A stretch of 64,000 nucleotides of DNA from Pandoraea anapnoica (GCF_902459765.1 NZ_CABPSP010000014.1:156493-220492); one strand, 5' to 3'; shown: positions 44,857-54,845, counted from the first letter of the stretch. Numbers and translations are program-made. The notes: generated by a model from the sequence alone, not told the origin.

Positions 44857-46095
44857 ATGGCCGAAACTCTCATCAAGGTCGACCTGAACCAATCCGCGTA
44901 CGAAAACGAGCAGGTGCACAACCGTTGGCACCCGGACATTCCGATGGCGTGCTGGGTCAATCCCGGCGACGACTTCATTCTCGAAACGTATGACTGGACC
45001 GGTGGTTTCATCAAGAACGACGACAGTGCCGACGACGTGCGCGACATCGATCTGTCCATCGTGCACTTTCTATCGGGGCCCGTGGGTGTCCATGGCGCCG
45101 AGCCGGGCGACCTGCTCGTTGTCGACCTGCTCGACATCGGCGCAAAGTCCGATAGCCAGTGGGGCTTCAACGGCTTCTTCTCGAAGACGAATGGCGGCGG
45201 CTTCCTCACCGACCACTTTCCGCACGCGCAGAAGTCGATCTGGGATTTCCACGGGCTCTACACGAGTTCGCGCCATATCCCCGGCGTGAATTTTGCCGGG
45301 CTGATTCACCCGGGGCTGATCGGTTGTCTGCCGGATCCAAAATTGCTCCAGACCTGGAACGAGCGCGAAGTCGGCCTCATCGCAACGGAGCCAGATCGCG
45401 TTCCGCCGCTGGCCAACCCGCCTTTTGCCGCAACGGCACATATGGGCAAGCTCACGGGCGATGCGCGGAATCAGGCCGCAGCGCAGGGGGCGCGCACCGT
45501 GCCGCCGCGCGAGCATGGCGGCAACTGCGACATCAAGGATCTGTCGCGCGGCTCGAAGGTGTTCTTCCCGGTGTATGTCGACGGTGCTGGCCTTTCCGTG
45601 GGGGATCTTCACTTCAGTCAGGGCGATGGTGAAATCACGTTCTGCGGCGCCATCGAAATGGCGGGATGGGTGCACATGCGCGTGAACGTCATCAAGGGTG
45701 GCATGGCGAAGTACGGTATTCGAAATCCGGTGTTTCAACCAAGCCCCATTACGCCTGCATACAACGACTACCTGATTTTCGAAGGTATCTCGGTCGACGA
45801 GCAGGGAGGGCAGCACTATCTGGACGTCACGGTGGCTTACCGTCAGGCGTGTCTGAACGCCATCGAGTATCTGAAGAAGTTCGGTTACTCGGGCGCGCAG
45901 GCCTATTCGTTGCTGGGGTGTGCACCGGTGCAGGGGCACATCAGCGGTGTCGTCGACATTCCGAACGCCTGTGCGACGTTGTGGTTGCCCACGCAGATCT
46001 TCGACTTTGACATTCGTCCCAATGCCGATGGGCCGATTCGTCATGTGAAGGGGGGCGTGGACATGCCGTGTTCGCCGGATCTGGTGAAGGCCTGA
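44857..46095 (+). CDS. fmdA: Formamidase (acetamidase/formamidase family, FmdA)
   Basis: This 412-aa cytoplasmic hydrolase releases ammonia from formamide. The FmdA features are VHNRWHPDIP, LSIVHFLSGPVGVHGAEPGDLLVVD, PPREHGGNCDIKDLSRGSKVFFPVYVDGAGLSVGDLHFSQGDGE and DVTVAYRQACLNAIEYL. The His/Asp-rich core is the metal-dependent active-site region. The length matches the Methylophilus enzyme (about 407). CAGGAGCG precedes the ATG. Its place after urtE fits uptake and immediate hydrolysis of amides. Confidence 0.95.
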   Translation: MAETLIKVDLNQSAYENEQVHNRWHPDIPMACWVNPGDDFILETYDWTGGFIKNDDSADDVRDIDLSIVHFLSGPVGVHGAEPGDLLVVDLLDIGAKSDSQWGFNGFFSKTNGGGFLTDHFPHAQKSIWDFHGLYTSSRHIPGVNFAGLIHPGLIGCLPDPKLLQTWNEREVGLIATEPDRVPPLANPPFAATAHMGKLTGDARNQAAAQGARTVPPREHGGNCDIKDLSRGSKVFFPVYVDGAGLSVGDLHFSQGDGEITFCGAIEMAGWVHMRVNVIKGGMAKYGIRNPVFQPSPITPAYNDYLIFEGISVDEQGGQHYLDVTVAYRQACLNAIEYLKKFGYSGAQAYSLLGCAPVQGHISGVVDIPNACATLWLPTQIFDFDIRPNADGPIRHVKGGVDMPCSPDLVKA

Positions 46096-46173
46096 CGCAG
46101 CGCTCGTCGCCCGCGTTGTCATGAAGGATCGCAGACGACGTTCGCAAACAATATGAGGCATTAGGAGGCTGAC

Positions 46174-46542
46174 ATGCCGATTTACGACTTCGAATGTGCG
46201 ACGTGCGGACCGTTCGCCGTCATGCGACGTATCGCGGATCGCGACACGCCGTGCCACTGCCCGGAATGCGGCAGTGAGGGATCGCGCGTGATCACGGCGC
46301 CGTCGCTGGCGTTGATGGGGAGCGCGCGCCGCACGGCACACGCGACGAACGAGCGGGCAGCACACGCGCCACGTCATTCCGGCGACGGGCCTTCGTCTCG
46401 TCACCGGCCGGGGTGTAGCTGCTGCTCAAGCCCAAAGGTGTCACTGCCTGGGGCATCCGGCGGGACTGGGTCGATAAGTGGGACCGGTGCGGCGGGCGGG
46501 CTGAAACGTCCGCAGGGGCGGCCCTGGATGATCAGTCATTAA
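46174..46542 (+). CDS. fmdB: FmdB-type zinc-ribbon protein
   Basis: This 122-aa protein has an N-terminal zinc ribbon of the FmdB family (MPIYDFECATCG, then CHCPECGSEGSRVI, about 1-45). Residues 50-122 are low-complexity, rich in Gly, Ser, Ala and His, with a CSCC cluster. In Methylophilus the fmdB product was described as a regulator of amide genes. A direct DNA-binding role is not proven from sequence. AGGAGG precedes the ATG. It lies between the two amidase genes. Confidence 0.85.
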   Translation: MPIYDFECATCGPFAVMRRIADRDTPCHCPECGSEGSRVITAPSLALMGSARRTAHATNERAAHAPRHSGDGPSSRHRPGCSCCSSPKVSLPGASGGTGSISGTGAAGGLKRPQGRPWMISH

Positions 46543-46555
46543 TGCGTTGACTTGA

Positions 46556-47656
<1,101 letters not shown>

Positions 47657-47737
47657 AGGGGACGTTGCAGGCTGACGGGTCGAGTCGCTCTGGTGCGGGC
47701 ACTGTCCGTGTGCGCCGCACAAGCGTCGACGCTATGG

Positions 47738-47752
47738 TTCGAATCATACGAA
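47738..47752. promoter_or_regulatory. Imperfect palindrome before the marR-type gene
   Basis: TTCGAATCATACGAA is a 15-bp imperfect palindrome (outer TTCG/CGAA arms exact) that ends 7 bp before the proposed GTG start. It has the size and position of a MarR-family autoregulatory site. Confidence 0.4.
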
Positions 47753-47759
47753 TCCGAAG

Positions 47760-48176
47760 GTGAAAACTCGTAGTTTGGGATTCATGCAGGCAACGCTCGC
47801 GCAGACGCGGTATTCGGCGTCGGCTGTTCACGCGATCATGGAAATCGGCGCACGACGTTGCGTGACATCCGCCTATCTGGGCGAATACCTGAAGTTGAAT
47901 AAGTCGAGCGTAAGCCGAATGGTGCGAAAACTATTGATTGCCGGAGAGCCGAAGGAGACACCCGGTCGAGACGACGCTCGCAAAAAACTGTTGTCGTTGA
48001 CGCCGCGCGGCAGACGTACGCTTGCCGCGATCCACGCGTTCGGAAGACGCCAGGTCAGTGGCGCGCTGGATCATATGAGTGAAGCGGAACGGGACGCAGT
48101 GGTTCGAAGGCTGGCAATTTACGCACGGGCGCTGCAGGCGGTCGGGCAGAGGGAGCCCGACCACCTGACGACGTGA
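47760..48176 (+). CDS. MarR-family transcriptional regulator
   Basis: This regulator of about 138 aa has the MarR core: RYSASAVHAIMEIGARRCVTSAYLGEYLKLNKSSVSRMVRKLLIAG as helix-turn-helix, then the wing GRDDARKKLLSLTPRGRRTLAAI. The SLGFMQATLAQTRYSASAVHAI part resembles MarR proteins that are fused to GNAT domains, but no acetyltransferase follows here. The start is uncertain: GTG 47760 keeps the first helix, and ATG 47784 is an alternative. Neither has a ribosome-binding site. It is upstream of the organosulfur operon and may regulate it. Confidence 0.8.
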   Translation: MKTRSLGFMQATLAQTRYSASAVHAIMEIGARRCVTSAYLGEYLKLNKSSVSRMVRKLLIAGEPKETPGRDDARKKLLSLTPRGRRTLAAIHAFGRRQVSGALDHMSEAERDAVVRRLAIYARALQAVGQREPDHLTT

Positions 48177-48218
48177 CGCGGCATCGGTTTTCTGTATTTG
48201 CTTAGCAGCGATTCGAAT

Positions 48219-48282
48219 TTGTTAACAAGTCGGGCACTCATATACTGTTTTCGAACAGGCGGCGCCGTTCTCCGGTGCCGCC
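48219..48282 (+). promoter_or_regulatory. Sigma-70-like promoter and leader hairpin of the organosulfur operon
   Basis: TTGTTA (48219-48224) and TATACT (48241-48246) are spaced by 16 bp. The transcript would begin near 48253 and immediately contain a GC hairpin (GGCGGC 48258-48263 with GCCGCC 48277-48282). The monooxygenase ATG is about 100 bp downstream. Confidence 0.5.
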
Positions 48283-48379
48283 TCAAAGTATTGGCAGTGC
48301 TACGGGAAGACTGAGACAGGCGTAGCCCAAGGCTCTTCCGCGCGCCGATTGTCGAACATGTCTTTTCGGATATTGCAGT

Positions 48380-49714
48380 ATGTCGAACGCATCCTCGCGT
48401 CAAATGCATCTGGCCGCCTATGTCATGGCTGGCCCGGTTTCCGGCCATCACGGCGGCTGGCGTTACCCGTCTGCGCAGCATGACATTCTGTCGGTGCGCT
48501 TCTATCAGGAAATTGGTCGTTTGCTCGAAGCCGGCCGCTTCGACATGCTTTTCCTACCCGATATTCAGGCGCTGCCCCGCCGACTGGGCGATAGCCTCGA
48601 CTCGCAACTGCGTCATGGTGCACTCGGTGCGTTGCGTCTCGACCCCATCGTCGTACTCTCGGCACTCGCCGGAAGTACTCGGCATCTCGGACTTGCTGCG
48701 ACGATCTCGACGTCGTACTTCACACCGTTTCACGTGGCACGTGCGCTCGCGTCGCTCGATCATCTGAGTGCCGGACGCGTCGCGTGGAATATCGTTACCT
48801 CGTTTCAGGACGCAGAAGCCCGCAACTTCGGGCTTGAGGAACAACTCTCGCGCGAAGACCGCTATGACCGCGCGGACGAGTTCGTGGAAGTCGCGTGCAA
48901 GCTGTGGAACAGTTGGCGCGATGGCGCTCTCACGCTCGATCGCGAGACGCCCCAGTTTGCCGATCCTGCGCAAGTCAGCCCGATCTCGCATCGGGGCAAG
49001 TGGTTCAATGTGGAGGGACCGCTCAACGTCAGCCGTCCGCCGCAGGGCAGACCCGTCTTCATTCAGGCCGGCGCATCGAGCCGCGGACGCGATTTCGCCG
49101 CAAAGTGGGCCGACGTCATCTTCGTCACGCACTCGTCGCAGGACTCGGCGCAGACCTTCTATCACGACATCAAAGCCCGAGCCGCACATCACGGTCGCAA
49201 CCCGGACGACGTGAAGATTCTCCTGGGCATGGTGCCGGTTATCGGCGAGACCGAAGCGATTGCGCGCGACAAGCAGGCGCTGCTCGACGATCTCTGCGAT
49301 CCGGAGGCCGGTCTCTCGACACTTTCTTATCAGCTCGACATCGATCTCTCGCCGTTCCCGCAGGACGGCGTGCTGCCCGATCTGGAAGTCGGCGGCGTGC
49401 AGGGCCATTACAAGGAGGTGGCGGAACTCACGCGTAAGCAGGGCCTGTCGTTGCGCGAGATCGGCAAGCGTTACGGCATCGGGCCGCTGCGCGATTTCAA
49501 CGGTACCGGGGACGCCGTCGCCGAGGTCATGCATCAATGGTTCGACGCACGCGCCTGTGACGGCTTCATGGTGCAGATGCCCTATCTGCCGGGCGGTGTC
49601 GAGGACTTCGTGCGCCTGGTCATTCCCGAGCTTCAGTCGCGAGGCGTGTTTCGCCGGGAATACGCGGGCGACACGCTTCGCGATCATCTCGGCATCGCCC
49701 GCCCGTCGCATTGA
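48380..49714 (+). CDS. FMN-dependent monooxygenase, NtaA/SnaA/DszA family
   Basis: This 444-aa bacterial-luciferase-like monooxygenase uses reduced FMN and oxygen. The NtaA/DszA features are HHGGWRYPSAQ near 25, FDMLFLPDIQAL, LAATISTSYFTPFHVARALASLDHLSAGRVAWNIVTS, NFGLEE and GKWFNVEGPLNVSRPPQGRPVFIQAGAS. Relatives desulfurise dibenzothiophene sulfone, dimethyl sulfone or sulfonates, or cleave nitrilotriacetate. Genes for a sulfonate-type ABC importer follow, so cleavage of an organosulfur compound is most likely. No flavin reductase gene is present nearby. The ATG lacks a clear ribosome-binding site. Confidence 0.88.
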   Translation: MSNASSRQMHLAAYVMAGPVSGHHGGWRYPSAQHDILSVRFYQEIGRLLEAGRFDMLFLPDIQALPRRLGDSLDSQLRHGALGALRLDPIVVLSALAGSTRHLGLAATISTSYFTPFHVARALASLDHLSAGRVAWNIVTSFQDAEARNFGLEEQLSREDRYDRADEFVEVACKLWNSWRDGALTLDRETPQFADPAQVSPISHRGKWFNVEGPLNVSRPPQGRPVFIQAGASSRGRDFAAKWADVIFVTHSSQDSAQTFYHDIKARAAHHGRNPDDVKILLGMVPVIGETEAIARDKQALLDDLCDPEAGLSTLSYQLDIDLSPFPQDGVLPDLEVGGVQGHYKEVAELTRKQGLSLREIGKRYGIGPLRDFNGTGDAVAEVMHQWFDARACDGFMVQMPYLPGGVEDFVRLVIPELQSRGVFRREYAGDTLRDHLGIARPSH

Positions 49715-49797
49715 CGTACTGAACATCGCCCCGCATGGCGACCCGAACGGCGACCTGAATACGCCGCAATTTCCCGCTTCTCGCAATTCAACATCTC

Positions 49798-50838
49798 ATG
49801 GCACACGACGACACCCAGCGGCACTCGCGCCGCCAATTCATCAAGCAAAGCGCAGCGGTCGCGACAGCCCTGTCGTTTCCCATGATCGCGCGCGCCGCGC
49901 CACCGCTGATTCGCTATGCGACGGCGGGTGTGGTCGGTCCCGGCGAGCTCGAAACAGTCATTACCAGCGACTGGTTTAAGGCCAACGTACTCAAACGTCA
50001 TGGCAAGGAGTATGTGATCGAGACGACGACGGCGCGCGGCACGCCAGGCGTGGCGACATTGCTGGCCGCCGAGCAGGCCGACATCGGTACGCTGGCATTT
50101 ACGAGCCTGGCGACCGCAGTCGCGCAGGACGCGGTACCGGGCGGCGTGACTGCCATTGCCGAAATCCATCGCGACGCGGTGCAAGGCTATGCGTCCAACC
50201 CGTTTGTCGTGCTGACGGACAGCCCGGTGCGCGCCATTGCCGACCTCAAGGGCAAAAGCGTGGCAGTGAACGCCTTCAACGGCAGCGTCGACATCATTCT
50301 GCGCATCGCGTTGCAAAAGCACGGCCTCGATCCACGCAAGGATGTTCGTGTAGTCGAGATGCCGTTCGGCAACATCGGGCCGGCGTTGCGCCAGAAGCGT
50401 ATCGATGTGGGCGTGCTTGCCATGCCGTTTCAGGTCGACGAAGCGAAGAAGGGCGGCATTCGTACGGTGTTCGACGCGGTCGGCGTCGTGCCGCCGTATC
50501 CCGTCCTGTTCCAGAGTGCCCGCACGCGCTTCCTCACGGAAAAGTCCGCGGCCGTACGTGCATGGCTGGCCGATTACGTCGACGCGCAACGCTGGATTTA
50601 CGATCCGGCCAATCGCAAGCAGGTGGTGGCGCTGACGGCGGACCTCGCAAAAACGCCCGCCGCGTCGCTCGATGAGTATTTCCTCACGGCCAAGGACTTC
50701 TATCGCGATCCGAACGCGACGATCTCCGCCGCGAGCCTGCAGCCCCCCATCGACGCGATGGCGCAGTTGGGGCTGTTGCCCAAGCCGGTCAGGATTGCGG
50801 CGAACGTGGACGCGTCGTACCTCCCGCGCCGGACCTGA
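49798..50838 (+). CDS. Sulfonate/organosulfur-type ABC substrate-binding protein (SsuA/TauA-like)
   Basis: This 346-aa periplasmic protein has a textbook twin-arginine signal, SRRQFIKQSAAVATALSF, ending near ARA (about 33). The mature part has the NMT1/SsuA-like pattern TARGTPGVATLLAAEQADIGTLAFTSLATAV and DLKGKSVAVNAFNGSVDIILR. Tat export suggests that it folds, or binds a ligand, before leaving the cell. It ends 2 bp before the ATPase gene. The ligand may be an aromatic or alkyl sulfonate, but nitrate- and thiamine-precursor-binding relatives also exist. Confidence 0.86.
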   Translation: MAHDDTQRHSRRQFIKQSAAVATALSFPMIARAAPPLIRYATAGVVGPGELETVITSDWFKANVLKRHGKEYVIETTTARGTPGVATLLAAEQADIGTLAFTSLATAVAQDAVPGGVTAIAEIHRDAVQGYASNPFVVLTDSPVRAIADLKGKSVAVNAFNGSVDIILRIALQKHGLDPRKDVRVVEMPFGNIGPALRQKRIDVGVLAMPFQVDEAKKGGIRTVFDAVGVVPPYPVLFQSARTRFLTEKSAAVRAWLADYVDAQRWIYDPANRKQVVALTADLAKTPAASLDEYFLTAKDFYRDPNATISAASLQPPIDAMAQLGLLPKPVRIAANVDASYLPRRT

Positions 50839-50840
50839 GG

Positions 50841-51650
50841 ATGAGCACCGTGCATGACGCCATGGCGGCCATCCGCATCGCCGGTCTGTCGAAGGTCTTC
50901 GACAGGGACGGCGAGCGCGTGGTCGCGCTCGACAATATTGCGCTGGATGTCCCGACCGGCAAACTGGTCTCGCTCGTCGGCCCTTCCGGTTGCGGCAAGA
51001 GCACGCTGCTTTACATCCTCGGCGGGTTCGTTGAAGCCTCTGACGGGGTATGCACGACCTTTGGCGAGCGGATCACGGGGCCGGGTGTCGACCGTGGGGT
51101 GGTCTTCCAGGAATACGCGCTGTTCCCATGGCTCACCGTCGCGGAGAACATCGCGTACGGCCTGCGCCGCAAGGGTACGAGCCGCGACGAGATCGAACGG
51201 ACGGTTGCGCGTTATGTCGATCTCATCCATCTCAAGGGCTTCGAGCGGCGTTATCCGCGCGAACTCTCGGGCGGCATGCGTCAGCGTGTCGCGCTCGCAC
51301 GCACCTTCGCCAGCGATCCGAAGATTCTCCTGCTCGACGAACCATTCGGCGCGCTCGATGCGCAAACGCGTGAATTCATGCAGGACGAATTGCTACGCCT
51401 GTTCGAACGTTCGGGCAAGACGGCGTTACTTGTCACGCACGACATCGACGAGGCGGTCTATGTGTCCGACACGATCTACGTCATGTCACGGCGGCCTGGC
51501 CGAATCGTCAAACGCGTGGACGTCGATCTGGATCGCACGCTCGGGCGCGAGGCGACCATGCTGTCGCAACGCTTTTCCGAACTGCGCAACGACGTCTGGA
51601 TGTCGGTGCGTGAGCAGGTGAGGGGCGTACCGACGGAGGAGCCGTCATGA
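50841..51650 (+). CDS. ABC transporter ATPase, SsuB/TauB type
   Basis: This is a 269-aa ATPase with Walker A GPSGCGKST, VVFQEYALFPWLTVAENIAYGL (the Q-loop of the nitrate/sulfonate/taurine group), signature LSGGMRQRVALARTF, Walker B LLLDEPFGALDAQTRE and the H-loop in VTHDIDEAVY. It energises the two permeases encoded downstream. Its stop overlaps the first permease start (ATGA). Confidence 0.94.
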   Translation: MSTVHDAMAAIRIAGLSKVFDRDGERVVALDNIALDVPTGKLVSLVGPSGCGKSTLLYILGGFVEASDGVCTTFGERITGPGVDRGVVFQEYALFPWLTVAENIAYGLRRKGTSRDEIERTVARYVDLIHLKGFERRYPRELSGGMRQRVALARTFASDPKILLLDEPFGALDAQTREFMQDELLRLFERSGKTALLVTHDIDEAVYVSDTIYVMSRRPGRIVKRVDVDLDRTLGREATMLSQRFSELRNDVWMSVREQVRGVPTEEPS

Positions 51651-52447
51651 CATCTGCGCTAGCGGCAGGGCGGCGCTGCGTGCCTGCGTTGACCGGGTTG
51701 CTGGCCGTCGCGGTGTTGTTCGTCGCCTGGCAGGCTGCCGCGTCGGCCCATTGGCTGGCCGACGGCTTTGTTCCATCGCTGGCTGACATCTGGCGTGCGA
51801 CGATGCATCTGGTTCGCACCGGCGAGATCGGGGTCAACCTGTTCGCGACGTTGCGCGCCGGCGCGTGGGGACTTGCCGCAGGCATCCTGACGGGCGTGCC
51901 GCTTGGTCTGTCGATGGCGTTGTTGCCTGTCTTCGATCGCATTGTCACGCCCGTGGTGCGTTGCACGTATGCGTTGCCAAAAACGACGCTGATTCCACTG
52001 CTGGTGCTGTGGTTCGGCGTGGGCGGCGCGACCAACGTCATTGTCATTGCGATAACTGCGGCGTTGCCGCTGATCGTCTATTCGCTGCGTGGCGCGCGCG
52101 AAGTGCCGCGTGTTTTGCTATGGAGCGCGAGCTCTCTGGGAACGTCGCGGGCGGGCTTGCTGTGGCGTGTCGTGTTGCCCGCAGCGTTGCCTCAGATCCT
52201 GACCGGCGTGCGGGTGGCTCTCGGGTTCACGCTGCTGGTCGCTATTTCCTGCGAGATGATCGTTGCGAATCAGGGCATCGGGAAATTGATCGGCCAGTAC
52301 GGCGATCAGGGCAGCTACGACTATTTGTTCGCGGCGCTGTTCGTGACGACGGTCGTGGCGTACGCGCTCGACGCCTCGCTGCGCGGGTCGACAAGTGTCC
52401 TGTTGCGCTGGCACGAATCTGGACAACGAGGACAGCGACGTGGCTGA
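51647..52447 (+). CDS. ABC permease 1, SsuC/TauC type
   Basis: This 266-aa inner-membrane permease of the BPD_transp_1 family has about six hydrophobic segments. The coupling motif EVPRVLLWSASSLGTSRAGLLWRVVLPAALPQILTGVRVALGFTLLVAISCEM matches SsuC/TauC. The start overlaps the ATPase stop by 4 bp. A second, different permease gene follows, so this one is probably half of a heterodimer. Confidence 0.92.
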   Translation: MTSALAAGRRCVPALTGLLAVAVLFVAWQAAASAHWLADGFVPSLADIWRATMHLVRTGEIGVNLFATLRAGAWGLAAGILTGVPLGLSMALLPVFDRIVTPVVRCTYALPKTTLIPLLVLWFGVGGATNVIVIAITAALPLIVYSLRGAREVPRVLLWSASSLGTSRAGLLWRVVLPAALPQILTGVRVALGFTLLVAISCEMIVANQGIGKLIGQYGDQGSYDYLFAALFVTTVVAYALDASLRGSTSVLLRWHESGQRGQRRG

Positions 52448-53258
52448 CACGCTCGAATTCACGGAAGTCTCCGTCCCATCGGGATCGCCCGGCGCGCGCA
52501 CAATGGCGCGTCGGCTATGGCACCTGTCGCAGCCCTGGCTGGTGTTGCTCGCGGTGCTCGGCGGATGGCATCTCGCCACTGCCCATGAGTGGGTTCGGGC
52601 GGTTTTCCTGCCGTCACCGAGCGTCGTATTCGCGACACTCGTGCATCTCGTCGTCTCGGGCGAGCTCTGGGCGACCTTGGGCACGAGCGTGCTGCGCGCG
52701 GTGGTGGGCGTTGTCGCGGCGGGCATCGTGGGCGTTCCGCTCGGATTCGCCATGGCCGAATTTCGCGTTTGCCGCTGGTTGCTTTCGCCTTATGTGGCGT
52801 TCGGTTTCCCGCTGCCCAAAATTGCACTGATCCCGGTGTTTACCGTCTGGCTCGGCATGGACAGTCTGTCGAAGATCGCGCTCGTGTTCGCCACATGCGT
52901 GTTCCCGTTCATCGTGGCCGCCGAGTCGGGGGCATCGCTGGTCTCGCCGAAGTTGCGATGGGCTGCGCAGTCCCTGGGTACCCGAAAGGGCGCGCTGTTC
53001 CGCCACGTGGTTTTGCCCGCCACGGTACCGGCGTTGCTGTCAGGTGTTCGCATTGCATTGCCGATCGGCCTGATTACCGTATTCACCGCAGAGATGGTCA
53101 CCGGTGGCGGGTTGGGCGAAGCCATCGTGCAGGCGCAGCGCTATTTTCAGTCGGCGCAGGTGTACGCCTACGTGCTGGTCACGATGCTCGTCGGTTATCT
53201 GGCCGACGCTGCTATTGCCCGCGTGCAGCGCCGCTTCGCAGCCTGGGCCGAGGCATGA
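52440..53258 (+). CDS. ABC permease 2, SsuC/TauC type
   Basis: This 272-aa permease is a paralogue of the preceding one. It has LRWAAQSLGTRKGALFRHVVLPATVPALLSGVRIALPIGLITVFTAEMVTGGGLGE as coupling motif and about six membrane segments. GTG 52440 is chosen because CGAGGA precedes it, and it overlaps the first permease by 8 bp. An ATG at 52503 would still leave the membrane domain intact. Its sequence differs enough from permease 1 to argue for specialised halves rather than a recent duplication. Confidence 0.9.
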   Translation: MADTLEFTEVSVPSGSPGARTMARRLWHLSQPWLVLLAVLGGWHLATAHEWVRAVFLPSPSVVFATLVHLVVSGELWATLGTSVLRAVVGVVAAGIVGVPLGFAMAEFRVCRWLLSPYVAFGFPLPKIALIPVFTVWLGMDSLSKIALVFATCVFPFIVAAESGASLVSPKLRWAAQSLGTRKGALFRHVVLPATVPALLSGVRIALPIGLITVFTAEMVTGGGLGEAIVQAQRYFQSAQVYAYVLVTMLVGYLADAAIARVQRRFAAWAEA

Positions 53259-53302
53259 ATGCTTGATGAGGGCTAGGACAGGCTGAATTTCTGGAGTTTT
53301 CG

Positions 53303-54217
53303 ATGTCGCATGAAGCATCTTCCGCCGGGATCGTCCCGGGGTTTCTGGTCTCGACACAATGGTTGTCGGAAAATTTGCACCGACCGGATTTACGTCTGTT
53401 CGATTGCAGCGCCACGATGGTGGTCGATCCCGTGATTCAGCAGCGCGTGCAGCCGGAGCGCGCCGCGTTCGAGGCTGGTCACATCCCCGGTGCCCGGTTC
53501 ATCGATATCGATGCGCAGCTCTCGGATCGGCACCATCGATTCCATTTAATGCTGCCACCGCCGGAGGCTTTCAAGGCTGCCGTCGAAGCGCTGGGTATCG
53601 GCGACGACAGTCTGGTCGTGATCTACAGCACTGGCTCGATCTGGTGGGCGACGCGCGTCTGGTGGATGCTGCGAACGTATGGATTTACGAATGCGCACGT
53701 GCTCGACGGCGGGTGGTCGCGATGGATTGCCGAGGGTCGCGCGGTCGAGTTGGGCGCGGGTGTCGTTGGCGAGCGCGCAGCGGGCGTCGAGTTCACGCCG
53801 ACGCCGATACAGCCCTATGTGGCGCAGCGCGAAGACGTCGAACGTGTTGTGAGTGGCGACGCCCTGACGCGCTTGGTCAACGCACTTCGTCCCGCGCAGT
53901 ACAGCGGCGAGGAGCTGCCGCGCAAGGGGCGGGCTGGTCACATTCCCGGGAGCATCAATATCCCGGCCGCCAGCTTGCTCGACGCCGCCAGCGGGCGTTT
54001 TCTCGATGACGACACGCTGCGTGCGCGCTTCGCAGCGGCGGGCATCAACGATGATGCCTCCGTCATCGCATACTGCGGCGGTGGGGTGTCGGCGAGCCTC
54101 GTAGTCTTTGCGCTCATGAAGATAGCGCATCCGAACGTGCACCTTTACGACGCATCGCTCGGGGAGTGGGGCAGTGAACCGGAGCTCCCGATGCAGCTTG
54201 AGGTTACAGCGGGTTAG
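53303..54217 (+). CDS. Two-domain sulfurtransferase (rhodanese / 3-mercaptopyruvate sulfurtransferase family)
   Basis: This 304-aa enzyme has two rhodanese domains. The first lacks the catalytic Cys. The second has Cys in VIAYCGGGVSASLVVFAL. The loop CGGGVSA is closer to 3-mercaptopyruvate sulfurtransferases (CGSGVTA) than to thiosulfate rhodaneses. Domain landmarks HIPGARFIDIDAQLSD, VVIYSTGSIWWATRVWWMLRTYGF and GHIPGSINIPA are clear. It moves sulfane sulfur to an acceptor. CTGGAG precedes the ATG. Its place after an organosulfur importer suggests handling of the sulfur released by the monooxygenase. Confidence 0.9.
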   Translation: MSHEASSAGIVPGFLVSTQWLSENLHRPDLRLFDCSATMVVDPVIQQRVQPERAAFEAGHIPGARFIDIDAQLSDRHHRFHLMLPPPEAFKAAVEALGIGDDSLVVIYSTGSIWWATRVWWMLRTYGFTNAHVLDGGWSRWIAEGRAVELGAGVVGERAAGVEFTPTPIQPYVAQREDVERVVSGDALTRLVNALRPAQYSGEELPRKGRAGHIPGSINIPAASLLDAASGRFLDDDTLRARFAAAGINDDASVIAYCGGGVSASLVVFALMKIAHPNVHLYDASLGEWGSEPELPMQLEVTAG

Positions 54218-54255
54218 CGGCTCCGTTCCTCACTGCGCTGTTCCCGCGCCGTCAC

Positions 54256-54285
54256 CGCTTCGTCAGCCAGAACACGGACGAAGCG
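54256..54285. repeat. Inverted repeat between convergent sulfurtransferase and hsp20 genes
   Basis: CGCTTCGTC and GACGAAGCG form a perfect 9-bp stem with a 12-base loop in the 146-bp convergent gap. There is no U-tract on either side, so its role as a terminator is uncertain. Confidence 0.45.
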
Positions 54286-54363
54286 AAACGCCGAATGACG
54301 CCGATTGTGCGAATTACGACGGACGAGCGGCCCGCTCGCCCGTCCGATCCATCCCGATGTTAC

Positions 54364-54783
54364 TCAGCCTGCGGTAATCTCGATCCGCCGGGGCCTTGCC
54401 TCGTCGCGACGCGGAATCGTTAACCTCAGTACGCCTTCACGCAATTGGGCATCGATGCGCGACACGTCGAAATCCGAGCTCAGCGTGAACGTGCGCGCGA
54501 AGTGCGGGTTGCGAATTTCCCCATGCTGGAGTCGCAGCCCCGATGGCGCGGGCACGACCGCCTGCGCCTCGATGCTCAGATTCCCGTCCTGTACCCGCAC
54601 GTCCAGCGTCTCGCGCGCCACGCCCGGCAGGTCCGCATACAGGGTAATGCCGTGGCTGTCCTCGAAGATGTCGACCGCAGGCGCGAGACGGGTGCGCGAT
54701 TCGCTGGCCTGCTCGTTATCGTTCTTGGTGGTTGCTGTACCGGCTTGCTTTGTCGGTACGCTCAGTTCGGTGTTGCTGTTCAT
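54364..54783 (-). CDS. Small heat-shock protein, Hsp20 family (distal copy)
   Basis: This 139-aa chaperone has an alpha-crystallin domain (VDIFEDSHGITLYADLPGVARETLDVRVQDGNLSIEAQA, about 38-80). The strand with FTLSSDFDVSRIDAQLREGVLRLTIPR and a C-terminal IEI motif for oligomer contacts are also present. The first 35 residues are Ser/Thr/Asn-rich and disordered. ATG 54783 is chosen because GGAGG lies upstream. An ATG at 54798 would overlap that site. It follows the other hsp20 gene by 62 bp in the same direction and is probably cotranscribed from the promoter at 55419-55447. Confidence 0.93.
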   Translation of the reverse strand: MNSNTELSVPTKQAGTATTKNDNEQASESRTRLAPAVDIFEDSHGITLYADLPGVARETLDVRVQDGNLSIEAQAVVPAPSGLRLQHGEIRNPHFARTFTLSSDFDVSRIDAQLREGVLRLTIPRRDEARPRRIEITAG

Positions 54784-54845
54784 GATGTCCTCCGTCATTC
54801 ACTGGGCGGGCGTCATGCCCGTCAGCCTCGATATCTGTGATGTGC

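Noticed and set aside
51647-53258. Recent duplication of the permease gene
   Set aside because: The two proteins share only the family motif regions and differ in their N-termini and loops, so they look like long-diverged paralogues rather than a fresh tandem copy.
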